From Planctomyces sp. (lineage in GTDB: Bacteria > Planctomycetota > Planctomycetia > Planctomycetales > Planctomycetaceae), in contig JAHBXW010000024.1 in the NCBI GenBank assembly GCA_019636235.1, positions 18,499-82,498 of the forward strand: a stretch of DNA of 64,000 nt, read 5' to 3'. This document shows positions 41,204 through 50,089 of this stretch, piece after piece (positions within the stretch are counted from its first letter, which is position 1; the number at the start of each line of letters is the position of its first letter). A model generated the notes under the pieces. It ran no database searches and was not told the origin of the DNA. It saw only the letters and a list, made by a program, of their open reading frames with translations. The position numbers and the translations under genes are program-made.

Positions 41204-42850
41204 TCAGTGGTTCAATACAAACTCATTCGAATTCAACAGCGCCCAGTACAGGTCCTGGTAGGCCGCCGCCCGGTTGGGATTCAGCTTCATCACCTTCTCA
41301 ATCTTGCCATACTCCACCCGGGAGGGAATCCGGCCCAGAGCCGACACGTACAACGCCTGCACCCGGGCCGCGTCCGACTTGAACCGCGGGCTGTTCAACA
41401 CCGCGGCCAGAAATCCCCCCGACTCCACCGAGGTCGCCTGACGCACCAGATCGCCGTTCATCAGCAGCAGCGCCTGCGGAATCGTCCCGCTGAACAGCGT
41501 CGGCTCGTCGTCGTCATTGCCTCCGAAAATCCGCATGAAGTCCCGCGTCCATTCTCGACGCTGACGCTGCGCCTCCTCATATCCCACCTGGCCGGACTGC
41601 TCGGCGTTCGTCGCAATCAGCAGAGATTCGTACAACTGCTCGACCGTCAGCGTCTTCACGTACATCCGGCTGAACAGCGGCGTCTCTCCCACCGAGGGAT
41701 TGTCGATCTCGTTCCCGGGGTTGAACTGGCTCGTCAGGTTGTACGCCTCCGAGTTCGTGATCCAGCGAGTCAGCTGCTTGATGTCGTACCCGCTGCGGAC
41801 GAACTCCTCGGTCAGCCAGTCCAGAAGCTCGGGATGGCTGGGCGGGTTGTGCGGTCCCATGTCGTCCACCGGCCGCGTGAAGCCGTACCCGAAGTAGTGC
41901 CCCCACATGCGGTTCACGAACGCCCGCGCCACCTGGTGGTTGGGGTCGTTCTTCGCCATCAGGTCGGCCAGTTGCTGGCGGCGGTCCGTCTGGCCGCGCG
42001 ATTCCAGCTCCTGCTCGAAGTACTTCGGATAGGCCACCTTCATCAGACCCTGCCGCGTTTCGAAATACACCGGCCCCTGGTAGTCCCGGCGGACCAGCTC
42101 CGAGTAGTCGTCCACCATCTGGCCGCTGGCGGCGTCATAGCGATCGACGTCCCGGCGGCGCACCTGCCGCAGGAAGCTGTTGAACTCCCAGAACTGGTTC
42201 TGCTTCCAGTCGTTGAACGGATGATCGTGGCACTGCGTGCACTGCACCTGCATGCCCAGCAGGATCCGCGTCGCGCGGGCCGTCGCCTCGACCGCGTATT
42301 CCTCGTCGTTCGGATTGCCCTGCAACTGGCCCAGCAGGAAGTTGACCGCCCCGTTCTCCTCGAAGTGCCCCTCGGCCGTCATCAGGTCGAAGACGATCTC
42401 GTTCCAGGGACGGTTCCGCGCGAAGCTCTCGCGCAGGAACTTCTCGAGGCCGGGCCGGCTCGTTCGATCCGGCGCGTTGCGCCCCACCAGAATGTTCGCC
42501 CAGACTGTGGTCTGGTTGCGGACATGCCGCGGGTCCTCCAGCAGCCGCTCGATCAGCGCCGAGCGTTTCGCCGGATCCTTGTCCGCCAGAAACGCCTCCA
42601 CCGTCGCCGAATCGGGGATCTGCCCGACCAGGTCCAGCGAGACCCGCCGCAGCCATTCCGCATCGTCCGCGACCGGGCTGGGGCGAACCTCGTTCTCCTC
42701 CCAACCGGTGCGGATGAACTCGTTGATCTTCTGGATGACCGGGTCATTCGAACCGGTCGTGAACGTCGACGACTTCTGCGCGGCGCCGGCGCTGGAAACC
42801 AGCAGCGCCGCCGCAATCATCGCTCGAACTGGTGTCGCGACTGTCCTCAT
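41204..42850 (-). CDS. DUF1549/DUF1553 exported protein (short form)
   Basis: A 548-residue protein with a signal peptide (1-23), DUF1549 (about 35-240, with Cys-Thr-Gln-Cys-His-Asp-His-Pro-Phe) and DUF1553 (about 300-540, with [11 protein letters not shown]). No PSCyt1 cytochrome domain is present, so the only haem-like motif is the CxxCH of DUF1549. It is paralogous over its length to the C-terminal part of the 37099-39180 protein. It is the first gene of the minus-strand set that continues with DUF1501 and, after a gap, the sigma factor. Confidence 0.94.
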   Translation of the reverse strand: MRTVATPVRAMIAAALLVSSAGAAQKSSTFTTGSNDPVIQKINEFIRTGWEENEVRPSPVADDAEWLRRVSLDLVGQIPDSATVEAFLADKDPAKRSALIERLLEDPRHVRNQTTVWANILVGRNAPDRTSRPGLEKFLRESFARNRPWNEIVFDLMTAEGHFEENGAVNFLLGQLQGNPNDEEYAVEATARATRILLGMQVQCTQCHDHPFNDWKQNQFWEFNSFLRQVRRRDVDRYDAASGQMVDDYSELVRRDYQGPVYFETRQGLMKVAYPKYFEQELESRGQTDRRQQLADLMAKNDPNHQVARAFVNRMWGHYFGYGFTRPVDDMGPHNPPSHPELLDWLTEEFVRSGYDIKQLTRWITNSEAYNLTSQFNPGNEIDNPSVGETPLFSRMYVKTLTVEQLYESLLIATNAEQSGQVGYEEAQRQRREWTRDFMRIFGGNDDDEPTLFSGTIPQALLLMNGDLVRQATSVESGGFLAAVLNSPRFKSDAARVQALYVSALGRIPSRVEYGKIEKVMKLNPNRAAAYQDLYWALLNSNEFVLNH

Positions 42851-42879
42851 GCCCTCGAGCTCCGGTGAGTCTCAATTCG

Positions 42880-42918
42880 CTGAGAGGGATTCCGGGAGCC
42901 GAAGCTCCCGCGTCTCAG
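42880..42918. other. Two-tier inverted repeat
   Basis: An inner perfect 7-bp stem (CGGGAGC / GCTCCCG, 42893-42910, CGAA loop) is flanked by an outer 6-bp stem (CTGAGA at 42880-42885, TCTCAG at 42913-42918). It lies 30 bases upstream of the DUF1549/DUF1553 start at 42850 and 192 bases beyond the 3' end of the Fet4-like gene. No T-tract follows on either strand, so it may be a structured leader or a factor-independent terminator without U-run. Confidence 0.35.
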
Positions 42919-43109
42919 ATTCCGGCCGGCACAGGACATCCGTCCGGCCGCCTTCATCATCTTACCGCCCGGACCCGGGGGACGTTCGCCGGATTCCGGC
43001 CCTTTTTTCGGCCCGGCCGCCCGACGGAAGTCCCTGCTGCGCAGCCCTTTGAGCCGAATGAATCGATCCTGACGCGCCGCTGCCGATTCGAAACGCCCAC
43101 GCTGACCGC

Positions 43110-43541
43110 CTACGTCGCCGGATCGTTCCCTTCGAACTCCGGCGAGTCCACATCGCTGAACCCCTCCGCCAGCCGCCGCCGGGCCGACTCCGCCAACCGC
43201 TCGTAGCGACGGCGGATCAACTCCAACTCCCGGTCCTCCAGCTCCTCCAGATCAAGGAGCGCGTTATGCGCCCCCTCCAGCGACCGGATGATCTCATCCA
43301 GCTTGATCTGCACCGCCGCGCTGTCGCGGTTCTGAGAGTTCTGAATCAGAAACACCATCAGGAACGTGACGATCGTCGTCCCCGTGTTGATCACCAGCTG
43401 CCAGGTGTCCCCGAAGCCGAACAGCGGGCCCGTCAGCACCCACACGACGACAATCCCCATCGACACCAGAAACGCCAGCGGATGACCCGTCCAGCGCGCC
43501 GTCAGCTTCGCAAACCGGTTGAACCACGATCGCTGCGCCAT
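43110..43541 (-). CDS. Low-affinity iron permease (Fet4) family membrane protein
   Basis: A 143-residue protein with two hydrophobic helices (about 22-42 and 47-66) and the family motif Leu-Met-Val-Phe-Leu-Ile-Gln-Asn-Ser-Gln-Asn-Arg-Asp-Ser-Ala-Ala-Val-Gln. It continues Lys-Leu-Asp-Glu-Ile-Ile-Arg and ends in an acidic, helical tail. Bacterial members are named after yeast Fet4, but their transport role is not well shown. The ATG at 43541 follows GGGAGGG at good spacing; an in-frame upstream start would overlap bioA. It lies 25 bases after bioA. Confidence 0.87.
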   Translation of the reverse strand: MAQRSWFNRFAKLTARWTGHPLAFLVSMGIVVVWVLTGPLFGFGDTWQLVINTGTTIVTFLMVFLIQNSQNRDSAAVQIKLDEIIRSLEGAHNALLDLEELEDRELELIRRRYERLAESARRRLAEGFSDVDSPEFEGNDPAT

Positions 43542-43566
43542 CGCCCGCCCTCCCGGATTCCGCACG

Positions 43567-44934
43567 TCACTGGGAACCTGTCGCTTCGTCAATCGACTCC
43601 AGCACCGCGTCGCACAACTGGTCCAGAAGCTCCACCGGCATCGCCGGCGCCGGCATCAGCACCACCACATCTCCCAGCGGGCGGACAATCACTCCCCGCC
43701 GCCGCGCGGCCAGCGTCGCCAGGTGCCCCGTCCGCCGCTCCGTGGGAAACGCCGCCAGCGTCTCCCGGTCCTGCACCAGTTCGATCCCCGCCATGATCCC
43801 CGCCCGTCGCACCTCACCGACGTGCGGATGCCCCTCCAGAACCGACAGCCGTTCTCCCAGCCGCGCCGACAGCGCCCGCACGTTGCCCAGCACGTTCGCC
43901 GTCTGGAACCGCTCCAGCGATGCCAGCGCCGCCGCGCAGCCCAGCGGGTTCCCCGTATAAGTGTGACCGTGAAAAAACGTCCGCCCCAGATGCGGCTCGC
44001 CCAGAAAGGCCTCGTAGATCGGCTCCGTCGTCAGCGTCGCCGCCAGCGGCAGATAACCCCCCGTCAGGCCCTTCGCCAGACACAGGATGTCCGGCGACAC
44101 CGCCTCCTGCTCGCAGGCGAACATCGTCCCCGTCCGACCAAATCCGACCGCCACTTCGTCGGCGATCAGCGGCACATCGTACTGCCGCGTCAGCCGCCGC
44201 AGATGCCGCAGGTAGCCCCGCGGATGCACCAGGATTCCCGCGGCCCCCTGCACCAGCGGCTCCACGACCACGGCCGCCAGCTCCGTGTGCTGTTCGCGGA
44301 TGATCCGTTCCGCCTCGTCAAAGCAGTGCTTCAGCCAGGCGGCGCGAGAATAGAACCCCGGCGGCGAACGCAGGCCGGCCGGCGTCGGCAACTCGATCGA
44401 TGAGAACAGCAGCGGACCGTACACCTCGTGGAACACCGGGACGTGCCCCAGGCTGACGGCACCGATCGTGTCCCCGTGATACGCGTTGCCCAGCGTCGCG
44501 AACCGCGTCCGCGATTGCGGCCCCAGCGGCTTCTGACGGTGGTACTGCCAGGCGATCTTGAGCGCCGCCTCGACGGCCGTCGCCCCGCTGTCCGAATAGA
44601 ACACCTTTGTCAGCCCGGGGGGCGCCAGCGACGCCAGCTTGCGCGCCAGCTCGATCGACGGCCGGCTGCTGAGCCCCAATAGCGTCGTGTGCGCGACGCG
44701 GTCCAACTGGTCGCGGATCGCGGCGTCGATCTCCGGAACCCGGTGGCCGTGAACGTTGCACCACAACGAGGAGATGCCGTCCAGCCAGCGGCGCCCCTGC
44801 ACGTCGATCAGATGGAAGCCCTCCGCCGACTCGATGATCGGCGAATCCTCCATGCGGTACGACAGCATGGGCGTGAAGGGATGCCAGACATGATCCTGGT
44901 CCCAGCCGCGGAGCGTCAGCGGATCCGCCGCCAT
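43567..44934 (-). CDS. bioA: Adenosylmethionine-8-amino-7-oxononanoate aminotransferase
   Basis: BioA makes 7,8-diaminopelargonate from KAPA in biotin synthesis, using S-adenosylmethionine as amino donor. The 455-residue class-III aminotransferase has [10 protein letters not shown] (14-23), the BioA hallmark, [24 protein letters not shown] and the PLP-lysine motif Cys-Leu-Ala-Lys-Gly-Leu-Thr-Gly-Gly. No other bio gene is in the window. It starts 3 bases after the trans-sulfuration gene. Confidence 0.95.
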   Translation of the reverse strand: MAADPLTLRGWDQDHVWHPFTPMLSYRMEDSPIIESAEGFHLIDVQGRRWLDGISSLWCNVHGHRVPEIDAAIRDQLDRVAHTTLLGLSSRPSIELARKLASLAPPGLTKVFYSDSGATAVEAALKIAWQYHRQKPLGPQSRTRFATLGNAYHGDTIGAVSLGHVPVFHEVYGPLLFSSIELPTPAGLRSPPGFYSRAAWLKHCFDEAERIIREQHTELAAVVVEPLVQGAAGILVHPRGYLRHLRRLTRQYDVPLIADEVAVGFGRTGTMFACEQEAVSPDILCLAKGLTGGYLPLAATLTTEPIYEAFLGEPHLGRTFFHGHTYTGNPLGCAAALASLERFQTANVLGNVRALSARLGERLSVLEGHPHVGEVRRAGIMAGIELVQDRETLAAFPTERRTGHLATLAARRRGVIVRPLGDVVVLMPAPAMPVELLDQLCDAVLESIDEATGSQ

Positions 44935-44937
44935 GGT

Positions 44938-46089
44938 TCAGGCCTCAAGCGCCTGACGCAGGTCCGCCAGCAGGTCGTCGACATGCTCGATCCCCACCGA
45001 CACCCGGACCGTCCGTTCGGAGATCCCCGCAGCCCGACGCGATTCCTCCGTCATCGACGCGTGGCTCATCGTGTCCGGGTACGCCACCAGAGACTCCACG
45101 CCTCCCAGCGACTCCGCCAGCCGGAACAGCTTCAGCCGCGTCATGACCCGCTCGGCCCGGGCCCGGTCCCCTTTCACGTCGAACGTCACCATCGCACCGA
45201 AGCCCTTCTGCTGCTTCTTCGCCAGCGCGTGGTGCGGATGCGACTCCAGGCCCGGGTAATACACCCGCTCGACCGCCGCGTGGCCGTCCAGCATCCGGGC
45301 GATCGCCGCCGCATTCCGCTGATGCGCCTCCATCCGCGGACCCAGCGTCTTGATGCCCCGCAGCACCAGCCAGGCGTCGAACGGCGAGCAGCCCTGCCCC
45401 AATGCGTTCACCAGATAGCCGATCTTGTCGGCCTGCTCCTTCCGGGCGGAGACGATCGCGCCTCCCACTACGTCCGAGTGCCCGTTGAGATACTTCGTCG
45501 TCGAGTGAATCACCACGTCCACGCCCAGCTCCAGCGGCCGCTGCAGATAGGGCGACAGAAACGTGTTGTCGGCGACCGTCAGCGCGCCGCAGCCCCGGGC
45601 GATCTCCACGACCGCCTCGATGTCCACCAGGTTCAACAGCGGATTGCTGGGCGTCTCGATCCAGATGCAGCGCGTGTTCGGCTTGACCGCCTTCCGGACG
45701 TTCGCCGCGTCCTGCATGTTGATGAACGAAATCTCGATGCCCAGCGGGGCGAACACGGCCTCAAACAATCGATAGGTGCCCCCGTAAATGTCGTTGCCGG
45801 CGATGATGTGATCGCCCGGCTTGAACATGTGCAGAACGGTGGTGATGGCCGACATCCCGGTCGCCGTCGCCTTGCAGTCGACGCCTCCCTCCAGGGCGGC
45901 GATGTTCTCCTCCAGCGCCCGCCGCGTCGGGTTCCCGCTGCGCGTGTACTCGTACCCCTTGTTCGTCTTCAGATCGCTCCAGCCGAACGTCGACGACGGA
46001 TAGATCGGGGTGATCGCGCTGTCGTACGCGGAATCCTTGTCGACGCCCACATGGACGCAACGGGTCTCGAAACGCAGGGACTCGGTCAT
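44938..46089 (-). CDS. Cys/Met-metabolism PLP enzyme (cystathionine gamma-synthase or lyase)
   Basis: A 383-residue trans-sulfuration enzyme. Motifs: Tyr-Glu-Tyr-Thr-Arg-Ser-Gly-Asn-Pro-Thr-Arg, Ala-Thr-Gly-Met-Ser-Ala-Ile, Glu-Thr-Pro-Ser-Asn-Pro, Val-Ala-Asp-Asn-Thr-Phe, and the PLP-lysine motif His-Ser-Thr-Thr-Lys-Tyr-Leu-Asn-Gly-His-Ser-Asp-Val-Val-Gly-Gly. MetB and MetC/Mgl-type activities cannot be separated by eye. The ATG at 46089 matches the usual N-terminus; the open frame runs 54 codons further upstream without homology. It is probably co-transcribed with bioA, which consumes S-adenosylmethionine. Confidence 0.92.
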   Translation of the reverse strand: MTESLRFETRCVHVGVDKDSAYDSAITPIYPSSTFGWSDLKTNKGYEYTRSGNPTRRALEENIAALEGGVDCKATATGMSAITTVLHMFKPGDHIIAGNDIYGGTYRLFEAVFAPLGIEISFINMQDAANVRKAVKPNTRCIWIETPSNPLLNLVDIEAVVEIARGCGALTVADNTFLSPYLQRPLELGVDVVIHSTTKYLNGHSDVVGGAIVSARKEQADKIGYLVNALGQGCSPFDAWLVLRGIKTLGPRMEAHQRNAAAIARMLDGHAAVERVYYPGLESHPHHALAKKQQKGFGAMVTFDVKGDRARAERVMTRLKLFRLAESLGGVESLVAYPDTMSHASMTEESRRAAGISERTVRVSVGIEHVDDLLADLRQALEA

Positions 46090-46377
46090 TGGGCGAACAT
46101 CGGGGCGGAAAGGAACGTGGCGGCTCTCATCACTGCCAGACAGGAGCGGCGGGCAAAGGTTCAGCCAGCGGCCGTTCGACTGTCGGATTCGACAGTGTAG
46201 GGAATGCCCCGCCGCGCGCGAAACCGCCCGCCCGTCGACGCGCCGAACCACTGCGGTTCAACCGCCCGCCGGCCGCCCGACGGGGACCGGTTCCCCGCAC
46301 TTCGGATTGGCGGACGTCCGTCCAGACGGCACAATGGCGTCCAGTCGATCGCCCGTCTGTTCCCGCAGGAGTCCGCC

Positions 46378-47670
46378 GTGCGGATCCGCGCGTCGCTGCT
46401 CGCCGTCGCATCGTTGAGTCTCTGGGGCTGCGGAGGAGGAGACTCCGCGCAGGTCACGGCGCCCCCCTCCGCCCCGCCGCCCCCCAAGGCCGCGACTCCG
46501 ACCGGCACGAACGTCTCGCAGACGCGCCCGGGCGGCCCCCAGGTCGCCACGCCCAAAGCCGGCGAAACGCCCCGCGGCCCCGTCATCCCTCCCGAAGCCT
46601 TGATCGTCGGCGGCTCGCAGCCCAATTACACGCTCGTCGCGCTGGCCGATGCGCCCCCGCACAACCGGTTCCTGGTCAACGCGCCACCTCCCGGCTACGA
46701 CTCCCGGTTCCTGACCGTCGAAGCCGCGGTCCTCTCCACTCCCGCCCGGCCCGCCACGTTGCCGGACGGTTTCGTCGCCGTCGAAACCGCCGGCTACTCC
46801 GACGATGGCTGGCCGCTGCGAATCCGCGCGCAGTCCGACGGCGCCCAGCTCGCGCTCGTCCCCCCGGGCCCGTTTCTCCGGGGGGTCGACGGCGGACCAT
46901 CGAACGCCGGCCCCATGCACGTCATCGACCTCGACCGCTATTACATCGACGTCCACGAAGTCAGCGTCGGCCAGTTCCAGAAGTTTCGCGACGCCCTCCG
47001 CGCCGATCGCAAGAACGCGCCCCCGCCCGCGGTGAATTCCGATTCGCCCCCGGACCATCCCGTCCGAGGCATCAGCTATCGCGCCGCGCTGCAGTACGCG
47101 GAGTGGGCGGGGCGGTCGGTGCCGACCGAGGCGGAATGGGAGAAGGCCGCCCGCGGCGAGCAGGGGTTCGTCTATCCCTGGGGCGACGATCGCCCCCTGT
47201 GGGAGCGGCGGCGATCCCCCGGGCAGATCGATCCCGTCGGCTCGTTCCGGGCCGATCAAAGCGTCTATGGCGTGTTCGACCTGGCGGGCAACGTCCGCGA
47301 GTGGTGTCAGGACTGGTACTCCGACGTGTCCTACCAGGACCTGGCGGGCAAGGCCGGCGTCGCCATCCGCAACTGGACGGGTCCCCGCACCGGCGACAAG
47401 CAAAGCCGCCGCGTCGTCAAGGGCGGGGTCCACGGCTGGGAACTCTGGCATCGCGACGGCGTCTCGCTGAGCGAATCGCCCGCGGACGTCGGCTTCCGGC
47501 TGGTGCTGCGGCTTTCGGGCCCCGCCGCGAACGCATCCACGACTGCGCCGGCGGAGGAAGCCCGCGAGCCGGGTTCGCCGCCGCGCGGCGCGGTTCCGAA
47601 AGGGGGCGACCGCCCACGCCCGTCGCGATCCCCCAATCAGAAGGGCACGTCAAAGTCGCCGGACTTCTGA
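46378..47670 (+). CDS. Formylglycine-generating-enzyme-like (SUMF1) lipoprotein
   Basis: A 430-residue exported protein. The GTG at 46378 follows AGGAG six bases upstream and begins a lipoprotein signal ending Leu-Ser-Leu-Trp-Gly-Cys; the longer open frame upstream lacks a ribosome binding site. A Pro/Ala-rich spacer precedes the FGE-sulfatase domain (about 155-400), which shows Glu-Val-Ser-Val-Gly-Gln-Phe, His-Pro-Val-Arg-Gly-Ile-Ser-Tyr, Pro-Thr-Glu-Ala-Glu-Trp-Glu-Lys-Ala-Ala-Arg, Gly-Asn-Val-Arg-Glu-Trp-Cys and Gly-Phe-Arg-Leu-Val. The catalytic Cys pair of true FGE was not found near the C-terminus, so it is more likely a binding or accessory member. The last ~40 residues are basic and disordered. 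Confidence 0.87.
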   Translation: MRIRASLLAVASLSLWGCGGGDSAQVTAPPSAPPPPKAATPTGTNVSQTRPGGPQVATPKAGETPRGPVIPPEALIVGGSQPNYTLVALADAPPHNRFLVNAPPPGYDSRFLTVEAAVLSTPARPATLPDGFVAVETAGYSDDGWPLRIRAQSDGAQLALVPPGPFLRGVDGGPSNAGPMHVIDLDRYYIDVHEVSVGQFQKFRDALRADRKNAPPPAVNSDSPPDHPVRGISYRAALQYAEWAGRSVPTEAEWEKAARGEQGFVYPWGDDRPLWERRRSPGQIDPVGSFRADQSVYGVFDLAGNVREWCQDWYSDVSYQDLAGKAGVAIRNWTGPRTGDKQSRRVVKGGVHGWELWHRDGVSLSESPADVGFRLVLRLSGPAANASTTAPAEEAREPGSPPRGAVPKGGDRPRPSRSPNQKGTSKSPDF

Positions 47671-47812
47671 GGTTTGCTGACCTTGACGTCCGAACGTGGC
47701 GAATGAAGCCGCGATTTCTGGCGCCTGATTGCAGTCTGGTGACGATTCCGCCGGTGTCGATTCGCGCGTAGCCTGTGCACTGACACCGCGTCGCATTTCG
47801 GTAGGAAGTCCA

Positions 47813-48859
47813 GTGCCCGAGAACCCCGCGAATTCAGAGGCCGGCGCCCGCCGGGCGAACACGCCTCCCAAGGCCAGCCAGCCCGCCAGCCGCACAAAGT
47901 CCAAACCGACCGCGACCTCCCGCCAGACGCCCAATCCGCGGACGACAACGGCCAGAAGCAAAACAACAACCGGCAGCCGCGCCGCTCTTCGCACGCCGGC
48001 GGCCGGAATGTCCGCCTCCCGTCAGATCGATCAGCGGATTCGCGAACTCGGCGACTGGCGGGGCGAGATGCTGGCCCGCGTGCGGAGGCTGATCCTCGAT
48101 GCGGACGCGCGGATTGTCGAGGAGTGCAAATGGCGGGGCACGCCCGTGTGGTCGTGTGCCGGAATCATCTGCACGGGGGAGATCTACAAACAGGTCGTCA
48201 AGTTGACGTTCGCCCGCGGAGCGGCCCTTCCGGATCCGGGCCGGCTGTTCAACTCCAGCCTCGAGGGGGGGACGCGTCGGGCCATCGACATCCGCCAGGG
48301 GGAGCTGCCGGACGGGCAGGCGTTTCAGTCGCTGATTCGCGCCGCAATCGCGGAGAACGAGCGGGTCGGCGCTGCGAAATCAAAATCGGCCAGGTCGTCC
48401 GCCCGATCGGGTTCGACCGGGAAGGCGACCCGGGAGGCGCCCGTCCAACCCGGAGCGGTGAAGCTGCTGTCCGGCGGCAATCCGCAGATCGCCAAGGGGG
48501 ATGGAAAGGCCCCCGTGGAGGCCTATATCGCCGCGATGCCGGGCTGGAAAAGCGATCTCGGGCGACGCCTGGACGCCCTCATCCTGCGGACGGTTCCCGA
48601 GGCGCGGCAGGCCGTTCGCTGGAACTCGCCCTTTTATGGCGTCGAAGGGCGGGGCTGGTTCGTTTCGTTCCACGTCCTCACGAAGTACGTGAAGGTCACG
48701 TTCTTCAACGGACTGTCGCTGAAGCCGATTCCGCCCGGCGGCACGGAGCGCAGCGGCGAGTCCCGCTGGATCGACATTTACGAGGCGGATGGCCTGGACG
48801 AAGCACGGATGGCGGACTGGATCCGTCAGTCGGCCGCCCTGCCCGGCTGGATTCCCTGA
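47813..48859 (+). CDS. Tandem DUF1801 protein with basic N-terminal tail
   Basis: A 348-residue protein with two DUF1801 (YdhG-like) domains, about 66-175 and 215-345. Each carries the usual aromatic/Gly pattern: Cys-Lys-Trp-Arg-Gly-Thr-Pro-Val-Trp in the first and Val-Arg-Trp-Asn-Ser-Pro-Phe-Tyr-Gly in the second, with Val-Lys-Leu/Val-Thr-Phe strands after. The first ~60 residues are rich in Lys, Arg, Thr, Ser and Pro and look disordered. The GTG at 47813 follows AGGAAG; an ATG at 48008 would start just before the first domain. The function of the family is unknown. Confidence 0.82.
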   Translation: MPENPANSEAGARRANTPPKASQPASRTKSKPTATSRQTPNPRTTTARSKTTTGSRAALRTPAAGMSASRQIDQRIRELGDWRGEMLARVRRLILDADARIVEECKWRGTPVWSCAGIICTGEIYKQVVKLTFARGAALPDPGRLFNSSLEGGTRRAIDIRQGELPDGQAFQSLIRAAIAENERVGAAKSKSARSSARSGSTGKATREAPVQPGAVKLLSGGNPQIAKGDGKAPVEAYIAAMPGWKSDLGRRLDALILRTVPEARQAVRWNSPFYGVEGRGWFVSFHVLTKYVKVTFFNGLSLKPIPPGGTERSGESRWIDIYEADGLDEARMADWIRQSAALPGWIP

Positions 48860-49129
48860 CCGTCGCCGCGATGCGGCATGCGGGGCTCCTGCGGGATGTC
48901 GTTGCGACCTGACGTGGCCAGACTTGCCAGGTCACGGCCTCGTGCGACATGCGCGCATCGCCAAGCGACAATGCACGAAGCGCCGGGCCAGCACAAGCGC
49001 GCGGAACGAATGCCCGGGACGGGCGGGCGCCTCAGGACTTCTCCGCCGCCCCACGCTTGACCCACGCGGCCGGAACCCGGACGCTCACTTGCAAGCGCCT
49101 CCTCCCTCCGATCCGCGAGAGCCCTCCCC

Positions 49130-50026
49130 ATGCCCCCCGCCTTTGATCGTCGCGAATTCCTGCAGACCACCGCCGCGGCCGCCGCCGGAGCCGCACTGTT
49201 GAGCGCCGCCGCGCCCGCTCCCGCCGCCGAGCCACCCATCCGCCTCAAGAAGGCGGTCAAGTTCGGCATGATCGGCATCGACGGCTCCGTCGAGGACAAG
49301 CTGCGGCTCATTAAAGAGCTGGGCTTCGATGGCGTGGAAATGGACAGTCCCGGCGGACCGGATCCCGCCGAAGCCGTCGCCGCAGCGGAGAAGACAGGCA
49401 TCGTCATCCACGGCGTCGTCGATTCGATCCACTGGCAGCAGCGGCTGTCCGATCCCAATCCCGAGGTTCGCGCGCGGGGACTGGAGGGGCTGCTGACGGC
49501 GATCCGCGACTGCAAGGCGTATGGCGGCACGACGGTGCTGCTGGTGCCGGGGCGCGTCACCGATCCGGTGAATGAAAGCTACGACCAGGTCTGGGAGCGG
49601 TCGGCTGCGGAAATCCGGAAGGCGATGCCGCTGGCGAAGGAGCTTGGAATCCGCATCGGCATCGAGACGGTGTGGAACGACTTCATCACCAAGCCGGAGG
49701 AATTCGCTGCGTACATTGACCAGTTCGAGGACCCGGTCATCGGCGGCTACTTCGACATCAGCAACATGATCAAGTTCGGCCCCTCGCCGGCGCGCTGGAT
49801 CCGTGTGCTCGGCCCCCGGCTGCTGAAGTTCGACTTCAAGGGCTACAGCCACGCCAACGCGTGGGTGTCGATCGGCGACGGAGATGAGAACTGGCCGGAC
49901 GTGCTGCAGGCGCTGGCGGACGTGGGATACGCTGGGGAGTTCGCGACGTCGGAGGTCCGCGGCGGCGGCCGCGACGTGCTGGAAGACATCGCGCGGCGGA
50001 TGGATCAGGTGCTGGGCCTGGCATGA
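49130..50026 (+). CDS. Tat-exported sugar phosphate isomerase/epimerase-like TIM barrel
   Basis: A 298-residue AP-endonuclease-2-like xylose-isomerase-like protein. It has a twin-Arg signal (Asp-Arg-Arg-Glu-Phe-Leu-Gln-Thr, then an Ala-rich stretch to ~33). Barrel strands show Gly-Phe-Asp-Gly-Val-Glu-Met, Ile-Gly-Ile-Glu-Thr (metal Glu), Gly-Gly-Tyr-Phe-Asp-Ile-Ser-Asn (metal Asp), Phe-Asp-Phe-Lys and a final Ser-Glu. Substrate unknown; planctomycetes carry many exported homologues. It is followed 63 bases later by the isochorismatase-ThuA fusion. Confidence 0.88.
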   Translation: MPPAFDRREFLQTTAAAAAGAALLSAAAPAPAAEPPIRLKKAVKFGMIGIDGSVEDKLRLIKELGFDGVEMDSPGGPDPAEAVAAAEKTGIVIHGVVDSIHWQQRLSDPNPEVRARGLEGLLTAIRDCKAYGGTTVLLVPGRVTDPVNESYDQVWERSAAEIRKAMPLAKELGIRIGIETVWNDFITKPEEFAAYIDQFEDPVIGGYFDISNMIKFGPSPARWIRVLGPRLLKFDFKGYSHANAWVSIGDGDENWPDVLQALADVGYAGEFATSEVRGGGRDVLEDIARRMDQVLGLA

Positions 50027-50089
50027 GCCGGCGCGCAGCGAATGCGATTCCAGCGAGCGCGTTGACCCTTATTCCGGGAAGGCCTGCCA

